In this document: positions 17,376 through 26,290 of the stretch, piece after piece
Layout of the letters: each line of letters starts with the position of its first letter
How positions within the stretch are numbered: position 1 is the stretch's first letter
Origin: Massilia sp. YIM B02769
GTDB lineage: Bacteria > Pseudomonadota > Gammaproteobacteria > Burkholderiales > Burkholderiaceae_D
DNA: 64,000 bases
Assembly: GCF_030411995.1 (NCBI RefSeq)
Contig: NZ_JASNRC010000001.1
Coordinates: 62,001-126,000 of the forward strand
Reading direction: 5' to 3'
Notes under the pieces: generated by a model
The model's database searches: none
Seen by the model: the letters and a program-made list of their open reading frames with translations, nothing else
What the model was told of the DNA's origin: nothing
Position numbers and translations under genes: made by a program

Positions 17376-17776
17376 GCTTCTTTCCTTGCGATCGAGACGG
17401 TGGCATTCTTGCCATCCGCGCCCCGGTGTTTGTGTTTTTCGACGACCAGCGCGGTCATCGGCGTATGCGGTCCGGCGGCGAGCAGCGCGGCGGCCTCGCT
17501 GACCGAGGGCGTGCCGGTGTACTTGCGCACCGTCTCGGACGGATTCGGTACTTCAACCTGCGCCAGCTGTTCGGGCGCATAAAAGACCAGCGGCCAGCCG
17601 TGTTCCTGCGCCAGCGCCAGCAGCGCGGCTTCGTCCTGCTTGATCGTGATCGAGGCCGCCGCCACGACCTGGCCGGCATGGGCGCCGGCCAGCTCCAGCG
17701 CGGCGCGCACCGCCTCGCGCACGGTGTCCAGCGCCACGCCGCGGTCGCAGCCCAGGCCGACGGTGTAGGTCGTCAT
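17372..17776 (-). CDS. cobE: CobE / CbiG C-terminal domain protein
   Basis: 134 residues, MTTYTVGLGCDRGVALDTV. The GLGCDRG opening, the central DEAALLALA and NPSETVRKYTGTPSVSEAAAL are the features of CbiG C-terminal/CobE domains. In many anaerobic-pathway organisms this domain is fused to CbiG; here it is a separate gene beginning with an ATGA overlap directly after cbiG. It acts in cobalt-precorrin-5A hydrolysis or ring opening together with CbiG (inference from the family). Confidence 0.88.
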   Translation of the reverse strand: MTTYTVGLGCDRGVALDTVREAVRAALELAGAHAGQVVAAASITIKQDEAALLALAQEHGWPLVFYAPEQLAQVEVPNPSETVRKYTGTPSVSEAAALLAAGPHTPMTALVVEKHKHRGADGKNATVSIARKEA

Positions 17777-18525
17777 GCGGCGTCCTGCGGCGGGCGGTAG
17801 ACCACCAGGCGTTCGTGCAGCGCGTCCCAGCGCTCGGCCGGGATATCGGCATGCGTTACCCAGAGCACGGCGGCGTAGCGCGCCAGGTCCACTTCGTCGA
17901 AGCTTGCGAAACGGTGGATGGTCTCGGGCAGCGGCGTCGGGCGCGTCCACCAGTCCGGGCTGCCGGCTTCCTGGACAAAGGCGATCGCTTCGCCGTTGAC
18001 CACGTGCGCCGAGACGCGCGTGATGTTGATCTTCGGCGCTTCCACGCGCCAGCCGAGATGTCGGCCGAGGATATCGACCGGGATGGTGCGGCCGACGTCC
18101 GAGGCCGTGGTCAGCACCGGCGCCGCGCCGATCAAATCGGCGATGCGCTCGCTCCATTCGTTGGCGCCGCCCACGTGGCCCGACAGCACCGGGATCACGT
18201 ACTGGCCGGCGTCGTCGACCACGATCACACCCGGGTCTTCGTCCTTGCTGCGCATGTGCGGCGCGATCAGGCGCACCACGGCGCCGAGAGACACGAAGAA
18301 CACGATCTGGTCGTAGCCTTCGAACAGCGGACCGATCTCGTCGCGCAGGGCGCCGTCGTAGGCGCGCACCGAATTGCTCACCCCGGCGAAAGCGGCGGCG
18401 AACTTGCTTGAGGTGCAGATGGCGGCGTCGGGCAGGTCGGCGGCCAGGCGCGCGGCCTGGGCCGCGCCGTGCTTGGTGATGGCGACCAGGCAAACACGTG
18501 GCGTGGCGAGGGAAGGATTGCTCAT
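17773..18525 (-). CDS. cbiG: Cobalt-precorrin 5A hydrolase, CbiG N-terminal and central part
   Basis: 250 residues. FFVSLGAVVRLIAPHMRSKDEDPGV and VVDDAGQYVIPVLSGHVGGAN are the CbiG N-domain motifs (GAVVR and SGHxGGAN). It opens the delta-lactone of cobalt-precorrin 5A, releasing acetaldehyde. Length equals the family without its C-terminal domain, which is encoded by the next gene. The ATG at 18525 overlaps the cobI stop. Confidence 0.9.
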   Translation of the reverse strand: MSNPSLATPRVCLVAITKHGAAQAARLAADLPDAAICTSSKFAAAFAGVSNSVRAYDGALRDEIGPLFEGYDQIVFFVSLGAVVRLIAPHMRSKDEDPGVIVVDDAGQYVIPVLSGHVGGANEWSERIADLIGAAPVLTTASDVGRTIPVDILGRHLGWRVEAPKINITRVSAHVVNGEAIAFVQEAGSPDWWTRPTPLPETIHRFASFDEVDLARYAAVLWVTHADIPAERWDALHERLVVYRPPQDAA

Positions 18526-19313
18526 GCAGTCTCCGTAAGGATGGGTGATGGGCCGCTCTTCTTCAGGCAGCCCTTGATGCGTTCGCCGCGGATGCGGTGG
18601 TTGTGCTTGACGATCAGCAGCGACAAATAGCTGACCTTGGTGCCGCGCAGCGCGAGGATGTCGGTGCCGCTGTAGCGCCGCTCGTCGGGCGCGCCGACGC
18701 GTTCGATGAAGTGGGAACCGTCCAGCAGGCCGCGTCGCTCGAGCCAGTCGATCAGCTCGTCGAGGATGGGCTTCACCTTCATCAGCACCAGGGTGTCGAA
18801 GTCGGGCAGCAGGCGGTCGACGGCGCTCACGCCATAGGCGGCCGGCACGATGGCAACCGTGTCGTCCTGCTCGGCGAAGGGCACGTCGGCCATGGCGCAG
18901 GCGGCGGTAAAAGCGTTCACGCCGGCGACGATGCGGGTGGGTATCGTGTCGTCGAGCGCACGCACGGTGCGCGCCAGGTGGCCGAAGGTGGCGTAGGTGC
19001 TGGCGTCGCCCTCGACCAGGAACAGCACGTCGCGGCCCGCGCGCAGCCAGGGCAGCACGGTGTCGGCGGCGCGCAGCCAGGCGCGCGCCAGCTTCTCGCC
19101 GTCGTGGGTCATCGGGAACAGCAGTTGCGTGTGCTCGGCGGGCGGCTGCAAGCCGGCGCGCACCACGATGTCGAAGGCGTAGCTCGGCGTCTTGCCGCTG
19201 CGCGCCGGGTAGACCCAGACGGTGTCGCGCCGCTTTAAGGCGTCCCAGGCGGCGCGCGTGATCAGGCCGGGGTCGCCGGGGCCGAGCGAGATGCCCCACA
19301 GGGTGCCCGTCAT
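18522..19313 (-). CDS. cobI: Precorrin-2 C20-methyltransferase
   Basis: 263 residues, MTGTLWGISLGPGDPGLITR. The GPGDPGLIT loop and LVEGDASTYATFGHLAR are CobI/CbiL signatures; VAGVNAFTAACAMADVPF is the family's third motif. It methylates C20 of (cobalt-)precorrin-2 using S-adenosylmethionine. A 30-residue C-terminal tail (IRGERIKGCLKKSGPS) is basic. Overlaps cobL and cbiG by four bases on either side. Confidence 0.92.
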   Translation of the reverse strand: MTGTLWGISLGPGDPGLITRAAWDALKRRDTVWVYPARSGKTPSYAFDIVVRAGLQPPAEHTQLLFPMTHDGEKLARAWLRAADTVLPWLRAGRDVLFLVEGDASTYATFGHLARTVRALDDTIPTRIVAGVNAFTAACAMADVPFAEQDDTVAIVPAAYGVSAVDRLLPDFDTLVLMKVKPILDELIDWLERRGLLDGSHFIERVGAPDERRYSGTDILALRGTKVSYLSLLIVKHNHRIRGERIKGCLKKSGPSPILTETA

Positions 19314-20620
19314 TGTTCGCCTCCATTCTTGCGCGCGCAGACGATCCACACCGGGTTCTCGGCCGCCATGCGGTGCATGTGCAGGATCGGTTTGCTGCGC
19401 GCAGCCTGCAGTTGCAGCACGTCCCAGCTCACGTTCTCCATCGCCTGCAGGGTCGCGGTGGCGGTGGCCAGGTTCTCCAGCGTGACGAAGTTCATCACCA
19501 GTGATCCGTCCGGGCGCAGGCGCCCCAGGATGGTGGCGATCAGGCCGGCCAGCTCGCCGCCCGAGCCGCCGATGAAGACGGCGTCCGGGTCGGGCCAGGC
19601 GTCCAGTCCCTCCGGCGCCTTGCCGTGGTGGAGACTGTAGTTGCTGACGCCGAAGGCGGCGTGGTTCTGGCCGGCGATGGCGTAATCCAGCTCGTTCTTC
19701 TCGATGGCCCACACGTGCCCGTCCGGGCACAGGCGCGCCGCTTCCAGGCCCACCGAACCGGAACCGGCGCCGATGTCCCAGACCAGGCTGTCCTGGCGCA
19801 GCTGCAGGCGCGCCAGGCTCACGGCGCGCACTTCCTGCTTGGTGATCAGGCCCTTCTCGGGCTGGCGCTGCGCGTATGCGCTGTCCATCAGGCCGAAGCG
19901 CACGGGCCGTGGGGCGGCTGTCACGCGCCACAGCAGCACCACATTCAGGTCGGCGAAGCGCATCGTGGCCGCGTCGTGCGGGTCCAGGTCGGCCAGCACC
20001 CGCTCTTCCGGCTGCAGCAGGTTTTCCGCCACCGCCATGTGGAAGTCGTCTCCCAATCCTTCGGCCAGCAGCAGGCGCGCGATGCGGTCGGGCGAGTTGT
20101 CGGGACTGGTCAGCACCAGCAGGCGCGATTCGCGGCGCAGCGCTTGCGCCAGGCCATACAGGCCGTGGCCAGGCGTGCTGCCGCAGGTCCACTCGCCGGC
20201 ATCGCGCGCATGCACCGAGACGATACGCGCATCCTGCCAGGCCAGGCCCACGCGCGCGCAGGCCAGCTGCAGCGTCGACAGGTTCGGCAGGATGTCGAGC
20301 GCATCCACGCACAGATGCTGGGCGAGATAGGGCGCGATGCCGTGGCAGAGCGGGTCGCCGGTGGCCAGCACCACGCAGGCAAGATGGTCGTTGCGCGCGG
20401 CACGCACCCACTCCGGCACCTCCTTCAGGCGCTTGGTGAGATCGTGGCGTACCGCGCCCGGCTTGCATTCGCGCTCGAACAGCGCCAGCGTGCGCGCGCC
20501 GCCGATGATTACGTCGGCGTTGCGGATGTAGGCCAGCGCGGTCGGGCTCAGGCTGGCGGCGCCGTCATCTAATACGCCGATCACGCGGCAGGGATTGGGA
20601 TCTTTCAGCATGGTGTCCAT
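19310..20620 (-). CDS. cobL: Precorrin-6Y methyltransferase/decarboxylase (CbiE-CbiT fusion)
   Basis: 436 residues. The N-terminal half (RVIGVLDDGAASLSPTA, VLATGDPLCHGIAPYLA) is the CbiE methylase fold; the C-terminal half (LITKQEVRAVSLARLQL, then DIGAGSGSVGLEAA) is the CbiT Rossmann methyltransferase. Together they methylate C5 and C15 and decarboxylate the C12 side chain. ATG 20620 lies 4 nt after the cbiD stop; a second ATG three codons later (20611) is possible. Confidence 0.92.
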   Translation of the reverse strand: MDTMLKDPNPCRVIGVLDDGAASLSPTALAYIRNADVIIGGARTLALFERECKPGAVRHDLTKRLKEVPEWVRAARNDHLACVVLATGDPLCHGIAPYLAQHLCVDALDILPNLSTLQLACARVGLAWQDARIVSVHARDAGEWTCGSTPGHGLYGLAQALRRESRLLVLTSPDNSPDRIARLLLAEGLGDDFHMAVAENLLQPEERVLADLDPHDAATMRFADLNVVLLWRVTAAPRPVRFGLMDSAYAQRQPEKGLITKQEVRAVSLARLQLRQDSLVWDIGAGSGSVGLEAARLCPDGHVWAIEKNELDYAIAGQNHAAFGVSNYSLHHGKAPEGLDAWPDPDAVFIGGSGGELAGLIATILGRLRPDGSLVMNFVTLENLATATATLQAMENVSWDVLQLQAARSKPILHMHRMAAENPVWIVCARKNGGEQ

Positions 20621-20624
20621 GGCT

Positions 20625-21833
20625 TCATTGATGGAAGGTGTCGGCGTCCGGCAAGTGGTCGATGCCGATGCGGCCCGCGCTGGGCGGGCGCTCTTGTGGC
20701 AGTGCCGGCGCCGACCACACATCGGCCACCTGCACGCCGCTGAAGTCGCACACCAGCACGCGCAGCTGGAAGGCGCGGCCGTAGCGGTCGGGCGCAGTGA
20801 GGGTGTCGATCGCGGCTTGGGCCAGCGCATGGTGGAAGGCATCGCCCAGCCCGCGCTCGACCATCAGTTCGGCGCCGAAGCGCGCGGTCTCGGCGGCGGC
20901 CATCGCTTCGCAGTCTTCGGGCGCGGCGCCGATCCGGCGGGCGATGGCCGCCACCAGGTCGGTATCGACTTCGCTGCGGTTGGCGTGGGTGATGGTTTCG
21001 CCCTGCGCGATCTTGGTCAGCTTGCCGACCATGACGGCCAGGACCACCAGCCCGATGCCCTGCGCCACCGCTTCGTCGAGCGCATAGCGCAGGAAGTCGC
21101 CCATCTGCACGAAGCAGGCCGAGGGCAGTTCCGGGCGCTCGGCGCGCAGGGCGGCGATGGCGAAGCTCTCGGTGCGGCCGCCCGTGGTCAGCGCCACCAC
21201 GTCGTGGCCGGTGGTGGCCGCCACTTGCACGCCCTGCACCACGCTGGCACGCCAGGCCGCCGTCGAATAGGGCTTCACGATGCCGGTGGTGCCCAGGATG
21301 CTGATGCCGCCCAGGATGCCCAGGCGCGCGTTGGTGGTCTTCTTGGCCATCACCTGGCCGTCGGGTACGCTGATCGTGACCTCGATGCCGTGTTCCCGCA
21401 GCAGCGCGGGCGCCGCTTCGCGCAGGTTGTCGGCGATGTTACGGCGCGGGACAGGGTTGATCGCCGGGCCACCCACTTCCAGGCCGAGGCCGCGCATGGT
21501 GACGGTGCCGACGCCGTCGCCGGCCACGTAAGTGACTTCGCCGGCCTGGCCCGGCAGCAGTCGCAAATCGACCGTGATGTGGGCGCCGTCGGTGCAGTCG
21601 GGGTCGTCGCCGGCGAACTTGATCACCATGGCGTGGGCAGCTTGCGCATCGGCGCGTCCATCCTGCACGGCAAAGCGCACCCGGCTGCCGTTGGGCAGCA
21701 GGCTTTCGATCTCGTCGGGCACCGCGCCCCCGGTCATGCCCAGCACCGCCGCGCGTGCGGCCGCGGCGGCGCAGGCGCCGGTGGTGAAGCCGGTGCGGGT
21801 GCCGCGTTCGGCCGCCTTGTCCTTCATGCCCAT
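20625..21833 (-). CDS. cbiD: Cobalt-precorrin-5B C1-methyltransferase
   Basis: 402 residues. TRTGFTTGACAAAAARAA near the N-terminus is the CbiD hallmark, followed by GEVTYVAGDGVGTVT, ARLGILGGISILGTTGIV and VMVGKLTKIAQGETITH. CbiD is specific to the early-cobalt-insertion (anaerobic) route. It lies 5 nt downstream of cobH and 4 nt upstream of cobL, so the operon continues even though these two junctions do not overlap. Confidence 0.93.
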   Translation of the reverse strand: MGMKDKAAERGTRTGFTTGACAAAAARAAVLGMTGGAVPDEIESLLPNGSRVRFAVQDGRADAQAAHAMVIKFAGDDPDCTDGAHITVDLRLLPGQAGEVTYVAGDGVGTVTMRGLGLEVGGPAINPVPRRNIADNLREAAPALLREHGIEVTISVPDGQVMAKKTTNARLGILGGISILGTTGIVKPYSTAAWRASVVQGVQVAATTGHDVVALTTGGRTESFAIAALRAERPELPSACFVQMGDFLRYALDEAVAQGIGLVVLAVMVGKLTKIAQGETITHANRSEVDTDLVAAIARRIGAAPEDCEAMAAAETARFGAELMVERGLGDAFHHALAQAAIDTLTAPDRYGRAFQLRVLVCDFSGVQVADVWSAPALPQERPPSAGRIGIDHLPDADTFHQ

Positions 21834-21838
21834 GGCGC

Positions 21839-22513
21839 TCAGGCGGCCTTCTGGCGCGCCTCGGCCAGCGCCAGCAGCGCGTGCAGCGCCGCCACCACCA
21901 GCGTCGAACCGCCCTTGCGGCCACGGATCACGATCCAGGGCACTTCGTTCACTTCGGCCATCAGGTCCTTCGACTCGGCCGCCGACACGAAGCCGACCGG
22001 CATGCCGACCACCAGCGCCGGACGCACGCTCTCCTCGCGGATCAGGCGCACCAGCTCGATCAGCGCGGTCGGCGCATTGCCGATGCCGACAATCGCGCCA
22101 TCCAGCAGCCCTTGCTTGTGCGCCTTGCGCATGGCCTGCACGGCGCGCGTGGTGTCTTCCAGCTTTGCCTTGTCGATGACGTCAGCGTCGCTAATGAACT
22201 GGTGGGTGCGCATGCCGAAGTGGGCCAGGCGCGGCTTCGACAGGCCGGAGCAGATCATCTCGACGTCGGCCACCACCGGCGCGGCGCCGGCCAGCATCGC
22301 GCGCACGCCCGCTTCCACCGCGTCTGGGTGGAAGGCGGTGAGGCCGTTGAAGTCGAAGTCGGCGTTCGCATGGATCATGCGGCGCACGATCGGCCACTGC
22401 GCCTCGGTGTAGTCGTGCATGCCGGTTTCGGCGTCGATGATGGCAAAGCTGTCGTGCTCGATGGCCTGGCCGGCGCGGGTCAGCTGTTCGGTGACGGTGT
22501 TAATCGTGCTCAT
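21839..22513 (-). CDS. cobH: Precorrin-8X methylmutase
   Basis: 224 residues. IEHDSFAIIDAETG, the NADFDFNGLTAFHPDAV segment and VVGMPVGFVSAAESKDLM followed by RGRKGGSTLVVAAL are the CobH/CbiC motifs. It moves the methyl group from C11 to C12, producing (cobalt-)hydrogenobyrinate. Begins with an overlap of the cbiX stop (22510-22513). Confidence 0.93.
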   Translation of the reverse strand: MSTINTVTEQLTRAGQAIEHDSFAIIDAETGMHDYTEAQWPIVRRMIHANADFDFNGLTAFHPDAVEAGVRAMLAGAAPVVADVEMICSGLSKPRLAHFGMRTHQFISDADVIDKAKLEDTTRAVQAMRKAHKQGLLDGAIVGIGNAPTALIELVRLIREESVRPALVVGMPVGFVSAAESKDLMAEVNEVPWIVIRGRKGGSTLVVAALHALLALAEARQKAA

Positions 22514-23574
22514 GCCGGCTGCTCCGTGGCGGGATGGTCGTGGTCGTGGTCATGGTGATCGTGGCCGTGGTGATGTTCGTGATCGTGGCCGTGCGCATGG
22601 GCGTGATCGTGGCCATGCTCATGCGGGTGCTCATGTGGATGCGGATGCTCGTGCGCATGTTCGTGCGCATGCGCCGGACCATGATCGTGGGTATGCGCAT
22701 GCGAGTGGCCATGTCCCAGGTCGTGCGCGATCTCGCGGTAGCTGCAGCCATCGCAAGGCAGGCGGCTGTCCGCCACGCCTGCGCGCAGGTTCTCCACGCG
22801 CTCGTCCATCAGCGCAAAGACTTCCTTCTCGAAGCCGAAGTGCGTGCCGCAGAAGAAGCGCACCTGCGGATACTGGCTGCGCAGGTGTTCCACCTGGCGA
22901 TGGATGCGCTGCATCAGCGTGCCCGTGTACAGGTAGTAGGGCAGCACCACGACCTGGTGCATGCCCAGCAGCACCTGGCGCTGCACCACCTTTTCCAGGC
23001 GCGGCCAGGTGATGCCGGTAAAGGCGAGATCGACCAGCTCATGATCTCCCTCTTCCTGCAGCCAGCGCGTCATCTTCGCCATTTCGCCGTTGGCGCCGCG
23101 GTCCGAGGAACCGCGGCCCAGCACAACCACGCCGGTGGTGGTCGGGTCGGGCATGTCGAGCGCGTTCATCGCCTTGCGCAGGCGGCGCTTCAGGATCGCC
23201 AGGATCGGATCGCAGGCCGTCAGGTGCGGCGCCAGCAAAATCTCGGTCTGCGGACAGGCGGCGCGCGCACCCTCCACCGCTTCCGGAATCTCCATTTTCA
23301 CGTGGCCGGCCGCGTTCAGGATCAGCGGCACCACCAGCACCCGGCGCGACGTGCGTGCGGCATTCAGCAAGGCCGCGTTCATCTCGGGCGGCGCGAACTC
23401 GATGAAGCACAGCTCGATGCGCCAGTCCGGGCGCTGGGCGCGCCACTGCTCGGTAAAGTCGCGGATCTCCTGGTTGCCGGAGTCCTCGCGCGAGCCGTGG
23501 CCGACGATGAGGATGGTGTCGCCGATGCCAGGCATCGGAGTCAGAGGGGAATGCATCATGGTCGCCGCGTTCAT
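22510..23574 (-). CDS. cbiX: Sirohydrochlorin cobaltochelatase CbiX with long histidine-rich tail
   Basis: 354 residues. ILIVGHGSREDSGNQEI holds the catalytic histidine of the chelatase fold; a second half begins VVVLGRGSSDRGANGEM, where His is replaced by Arg, so this is the two-domain long form with one active site. LPCDGCSYREIAHD gives a CxxC at 274/277, then residues 286-354 contain about 30 histidines alternating with D, E, G and A, a metal store or delivery tail. It inserts cobalt into sirohydrochlorin, the start of the anaerobic branch. It lies downstream of cobalt importer genes in the same operon. Confidence 0.92.
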   Translation of the reverse strand: MNAATMMHSPLTPMPGIGDTILIVGHGSREDSGNQEIRDFTEQWRAQRPDWRIELCFIEFAPPEMNAALLNAARTSRRVLVVPLILNAAGHVKMEIPEAVEGARAACPQTEILLAPHLTACDPILAILKRRLRKAMNALDMPDPTTTGVVVLGRGSSDRGANGEMAKMTRWLQEEGDHELVDLAFTGITWPRLEKVVQRQVLLGMHQVVVLPYYLYTGTLMQRIHRQVEHLRSQYPQVRFFCGTHFGFEKEVFALMDERVENLRAGVADSRLPCDGCSYREIAHDLGHGHSHAHTHDHGPAHAHEHAHEHPHPHEHPHEHGHDHAHAHGHDHEHHHGHDHHDHDHDHPATEQPA

Positions 23575-24371
23575 GCGCTGGCCTTTCTGAATCGGTGGGT
23601 GAATGTGGGGTCGTACAGCTTGGAGCGCACCAGGGTTTCCCAGTGCAGGGCGCCGAGCGTCGGGCTGGCGACGATCATCGCCTGGCTCGCCACGCCAGCC
23701 TCGCGGCAGCGCGCCTTGATGTCGGCCAGCGTGCCGCGCAGGATCTTCTGTTCGCCGGGCCAGCTAGCCTTGTGCACCACCAGCATCGGCGCGTCTTCGG
23801 GCCAGCCGGCCGCGCGCAGGGCCGTCTCGACCTTGTGCAGCAGCGTGATCGACAGGAAGATGCAGATGGTGGTGCGGTGCGCCGCCAGGCTGGCCAGGTC
23901 TTCGCCCTCGGGCATCGGCGTGCGGCCCTCGACGCGCGTGAGGATCACGGTCTGCGTCACCTCGGGCAGGGTCATCGATTCGCCGGCGGCCGCCATCGAG
24001 GCCATCGCCGAGGACACGCCCGGCACCACGGCCCATTCGATGCCGGCGTCTACCAGCGGGCGCGCCATTTCGATCAGCGCGCCGTACAGGCCGGGGTCGC
24101 CGGTCTGCAGGCGCACCACGGTGGCGTGCAGCGCCGCCTGCTCGATCAGCCAGGCGGTCATCTCTTCCAGCGTCATGTCTTTCGAGTCGCGGATCGTGCA
24201 GCCCTCCGGCGCCCACATGGTGGCGGCGCGGTCGACCAGGGAACCGGCGAACAGCACCGCGCCGGCCTGCGCCAGCAGTTTCTGGCCCTTGACCGTGATG
24301 AGTTCCGGGTCGCCCGGGCCGGCGCCCACGAACCAGATCTTGCCGATTGTGCCCATCGATGCTGCCGTCAT
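23571..24371 (-). CDS. cobM: Precorrin-4 C11-methyltransferase
   Basis: 266 residues. VGAGPGDPELITVKGQKLL, RLQTGDPGLYGALIEMARPL and VVPGVSSAMASMAAAGESMTLPE are the CobM/CbiF motifs. It methylates C11 with S-adenosylmethionine. It begins with the ATG overlapping the cbiO stop (24368-24371) and ends overlapping cbiX, so it is the first corrin-ring gene after the cobalt transporter genes. Confidence 0.93.
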   Translation of the reverse strand: MTAASMGTIGKIWFVGAGPGDPELITVKGQKLLAQAGAVLFAGSLVDRAATMWAPEGCTIRDSKDMTLEEMTAWLIEQAALHATVVRLQTGDPGLYGALIEMARPLVDAGIEWAVVPGVSSAMASMAAAGESMTLPEVTQTVILTRVEGRTPMPEGEDLASLAAHRTTICIFLSITLLHKVETALRAAGWPEDAPMLVVHKASWPGEQKILRGTLADIKARCREAGVASQAMIVASPTLGALHWETLVRSKLYDPTFTHRFRKASA

Positions 24372-25228
24372 GTGCTTGGTGCTCCTGAATGAATGGTGGG
24401 CAGCGCACGCAGTGCGTCCAGCACCGCCTCCACGCTGCGCGGATGGTGGTCGCCTGCCAGCACGCCGCGTTCGGCCAGCAGCGTGTGCAGGGCCAGCGCG
24501 CTCGGTGTGCGCTGGCCGGCGGCACGCAGTGCGTCCTGCTGGCGCACCACCTGGTAGGCAGGGCCGGAAGCGATGCAGCTGCCCGCCGCCATCAGGTGGA
24601 TGCGGTCGGCCCAGCGGTAGGCGAAATCGACATCGTGCGTGGACAGCAGCACGGTGACGCCGCGCGCGGCCAGGCGGTCGAGCAGCGCTTCCAGCTCCAC
24701 CTGCATGGCGGCGTCGAGGCCGGCCATCGGTTCGTCGAGCAGCAGCACCTCGGGTTCCATCGCCAGCACGCCGGCGATGCAGACGCGCTTCTTCTGGCCA
24801 AAGCTCAGGTGGTGCACGGCGCGGCCGCCCTGCCCCTGCAAGCCGACCGCTTCCAGCGCGGACGCCACCCGTGCACGCACGGTACCGGTGTCCAGGCCCA
24901 GGTTCAGCGGACCGAACGACACGTCTTCCTCGACCTGGGCCGAGAACAGCTGGCGGTCCGGATTCTGGAACACCAGGCCGACGCGGCGACGCAGCTCGGC
25001 CATGCCCGCGCGGCTGTAGTCGAAAGGCTGGCCATCCCGGCGCAGCGTGCCGGCGCTCGGGCGCAGCAGGCCGTTCAGGTGCTGAAGCAGCGTGGTCTTG
25101 CCGGCGCCGTTCGCGCCGAGCAGCGCGTGGCGCAGGCCGCGCTCCAGCCCCAGACTGCAGCCGCGCAAGCCATGGCTACCGTCGGCGAACACGTGGTCGA
25201 CCGCATCCAGCGAGAGCAGAGGCGTCAC
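24368..25228 (-). CDS. cbiO: Cobalt ECF transporter ATPase CbiO
   Basis: 286 residues from GTG at 25228, which overlaps the cbiQ stop as GTGA. LLGANGAGKTTLLQHL is Walker A, VFQNPDRQLF the Q-loop typical of energy-coupling-factor ATPases, HHLSFGQKKRVCIAGVLAM the ABC signature, and VLLLDEPMAGLD Walker B, followed by the STHDVDF switch. It powers cobalt import through CbiMNQ at the inner membrane. The about 50-residue C-terminal extension (RTPSALALHTLLAERG onward) is unremarkable. Confidence 0.93.
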   Translation of the reverse strand: MTPLLSLDAVDHVFADGSHGLRGCSLGLERGLRHALLGANGAGKTTLLQHLNGLLRPSAGTLRRDGQPFDYSRAGMAELRRRVGLVFQNPDRQLFSAQVEEDVSFGPLNLGLDTGTVRARVASALEAVGLQGQGGRAVHHLSFGQKKRVCIAGVLAMEPEVLLLDEPMAGLDAAMQVELEALLDRLAARGVTVLLSTHDVDFAYRWADRIHLMAAGSCIASGPAYQVVRQQDALRAAGQRTPSALALHTLLAERGVLAGDHHPRSVEAVLDALRALPTIHSGAPST

Positions 25229-25962
25229 CACAGGCGGTCTCCTGCGGCCAATGCCAGCAGCAGCGCACCGGCCAGCGCAGCGCGCAGGTTCTGGCGGCGT
25301 GCCTGAGGAAAGACCGCCGGCAGGAAGCGCAGCGTGCCCGCGTAACCGCGCGCGTCGGCCGCCATCTGCAGGGCCGCGCTGCGCTGCCACACCTGCACCG
25401 CCAGTTGGCCGGCCAACAGGCCCATCGAACGCCAGGCATGGCGCCACCCCTGGTAACCCAGGCGCGCGCGCTGGGCGCTGACGCCGTCGTCCCAGGCCTG
25501 GCGCAGCACGAACAGCATGCGGTAGCACAGCACCATCAAATCGAGCAGGAGTTCCGGGGTATGCAGGCGGCGCAGCAGGGAAATCAAGTCTGGCAGCGGC
25601 GTGGTGAGGACCAGGCCCAGCAGCGCGGCCAGCACGGCCAGCGAACGCAAGGCCGTGCGCGCCACCAGTTCAAACGGCGCACCGTGCCAACCCCAGTGTC
25701 CATGCGCGTCCAGCCCGGCCAGCATCGCCAGACAGGACAGCAGCAGGAAGCCGAGCGGCGCGGCAATCAGGCCGAGGAAGCTGCGCAACGCGATGCGCGC
25801 ACCGAACAGCGCGGCCAGCGCCAGCAGCGCAACCAATGCGGCCAGCACGGCCGGGCTGTGCGCGAGCCAGGCCGCGCCGACGCCGGCCAGCGCGAACAGC
25901 GCCTTGGCCGACGGCGCTACCTGGCGCCAGCGGCTGGCATAGGCCGCCGTTTCAATCAGCAT
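25225..25962 (-). CDS. cbiQ: Cobalt ECF transporter transmembrane subunit CbiQ
   Basis: 245 residues with four to five membrane helices. The cytoplasmic coupling motifs AADARGYAGTLRFLP (A-R-G signature) and RLGYQGWRHAW contact the ATPase in this family. The ATG at 25962 lies 11 nt inside the end of cbiN, on a different frame; an upstream TTG at 25995 is less likely. It joins CbiM/CbiN to CbiO. Confidence 0.9.
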   Translation of the reverse strand: MLIETAAYASRWRQVAPSAKALFALAGVGAAWLAHSPAVLAALVALLALAALFGARIALRSFLGLIAAPLGFLLLSCLAMLAGLDAHGHWGWHGAPFELVARTALRSLAVLAALLGLVLTTPLPDLISLLRRLHTPELLLDLMVLCYRMLFVLRQAWDDGVSAQRARLGYQGWRHAWRSMGLLAGQLAVQVWQRSAALQMAADARGYAGTLRFLPAVFPQARRQNLRAALAGALLLALAAGDRLW

Positions 25963-26290
25963 GCGATTCCGTGTGCTTGGCTTCGCGGCGAGCACGTTCG
26001 CGCGCCACCGACATGCCGAGCCAGTAGCCGATCACGCCGGCGCCAATCGCCGCCTGCAACGCGAACAACAGCGAGGCGATCTCGCCGCTGGCCGGTTCGA
26101 AGACCGGCGCGAACCACGGTTCGTAGTCCGGCGCCACCGTGCCGATGGCCTGCTGCGCGCGCTCGTCGGCGCCGCCGAACATGGCCGGCGCTTCGGCGCC
26201 AGGTTCCGCCGGCGGCGCACTGGCAAACCACAGCGGCAGCACGGTGAGCAGCACGATGGCCGCCCAGGTCATCCAGGTACGGGGCTTCAT
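25952..26290 (-). CDS. cbiN: Cobalt transporter small subunit CbiN
   Basis: 112 residues with two helices, [18 protein letters not shown] and [21 protein letters not shown], separated by a periplasmic loop with [12 protein letters not shown] and [14 protein letters not shown], the CbiN signature that contacts CbiM. The C-terminus is basic. It overlaps cbiM by four bases at its start and cbiQ by eleven at its end. Confidence 0.92.
   Translation of the reverse strand: MKPRTWMTWAAIVLLTVLPLWFASAPPAEPGAEAPAMFGGADERAQQAIGTVAPDYEPWFAPVFEPASGEIASLLFALQAAIGAGVIGYWLGMSVARERARREAKHTESHAD

Noticed and set aside
22500-22751. Met/Thr/Ile-rich short frame in the CbiX tail
   Set aside because: It is an alternative frame through the histidine-codon repeats.
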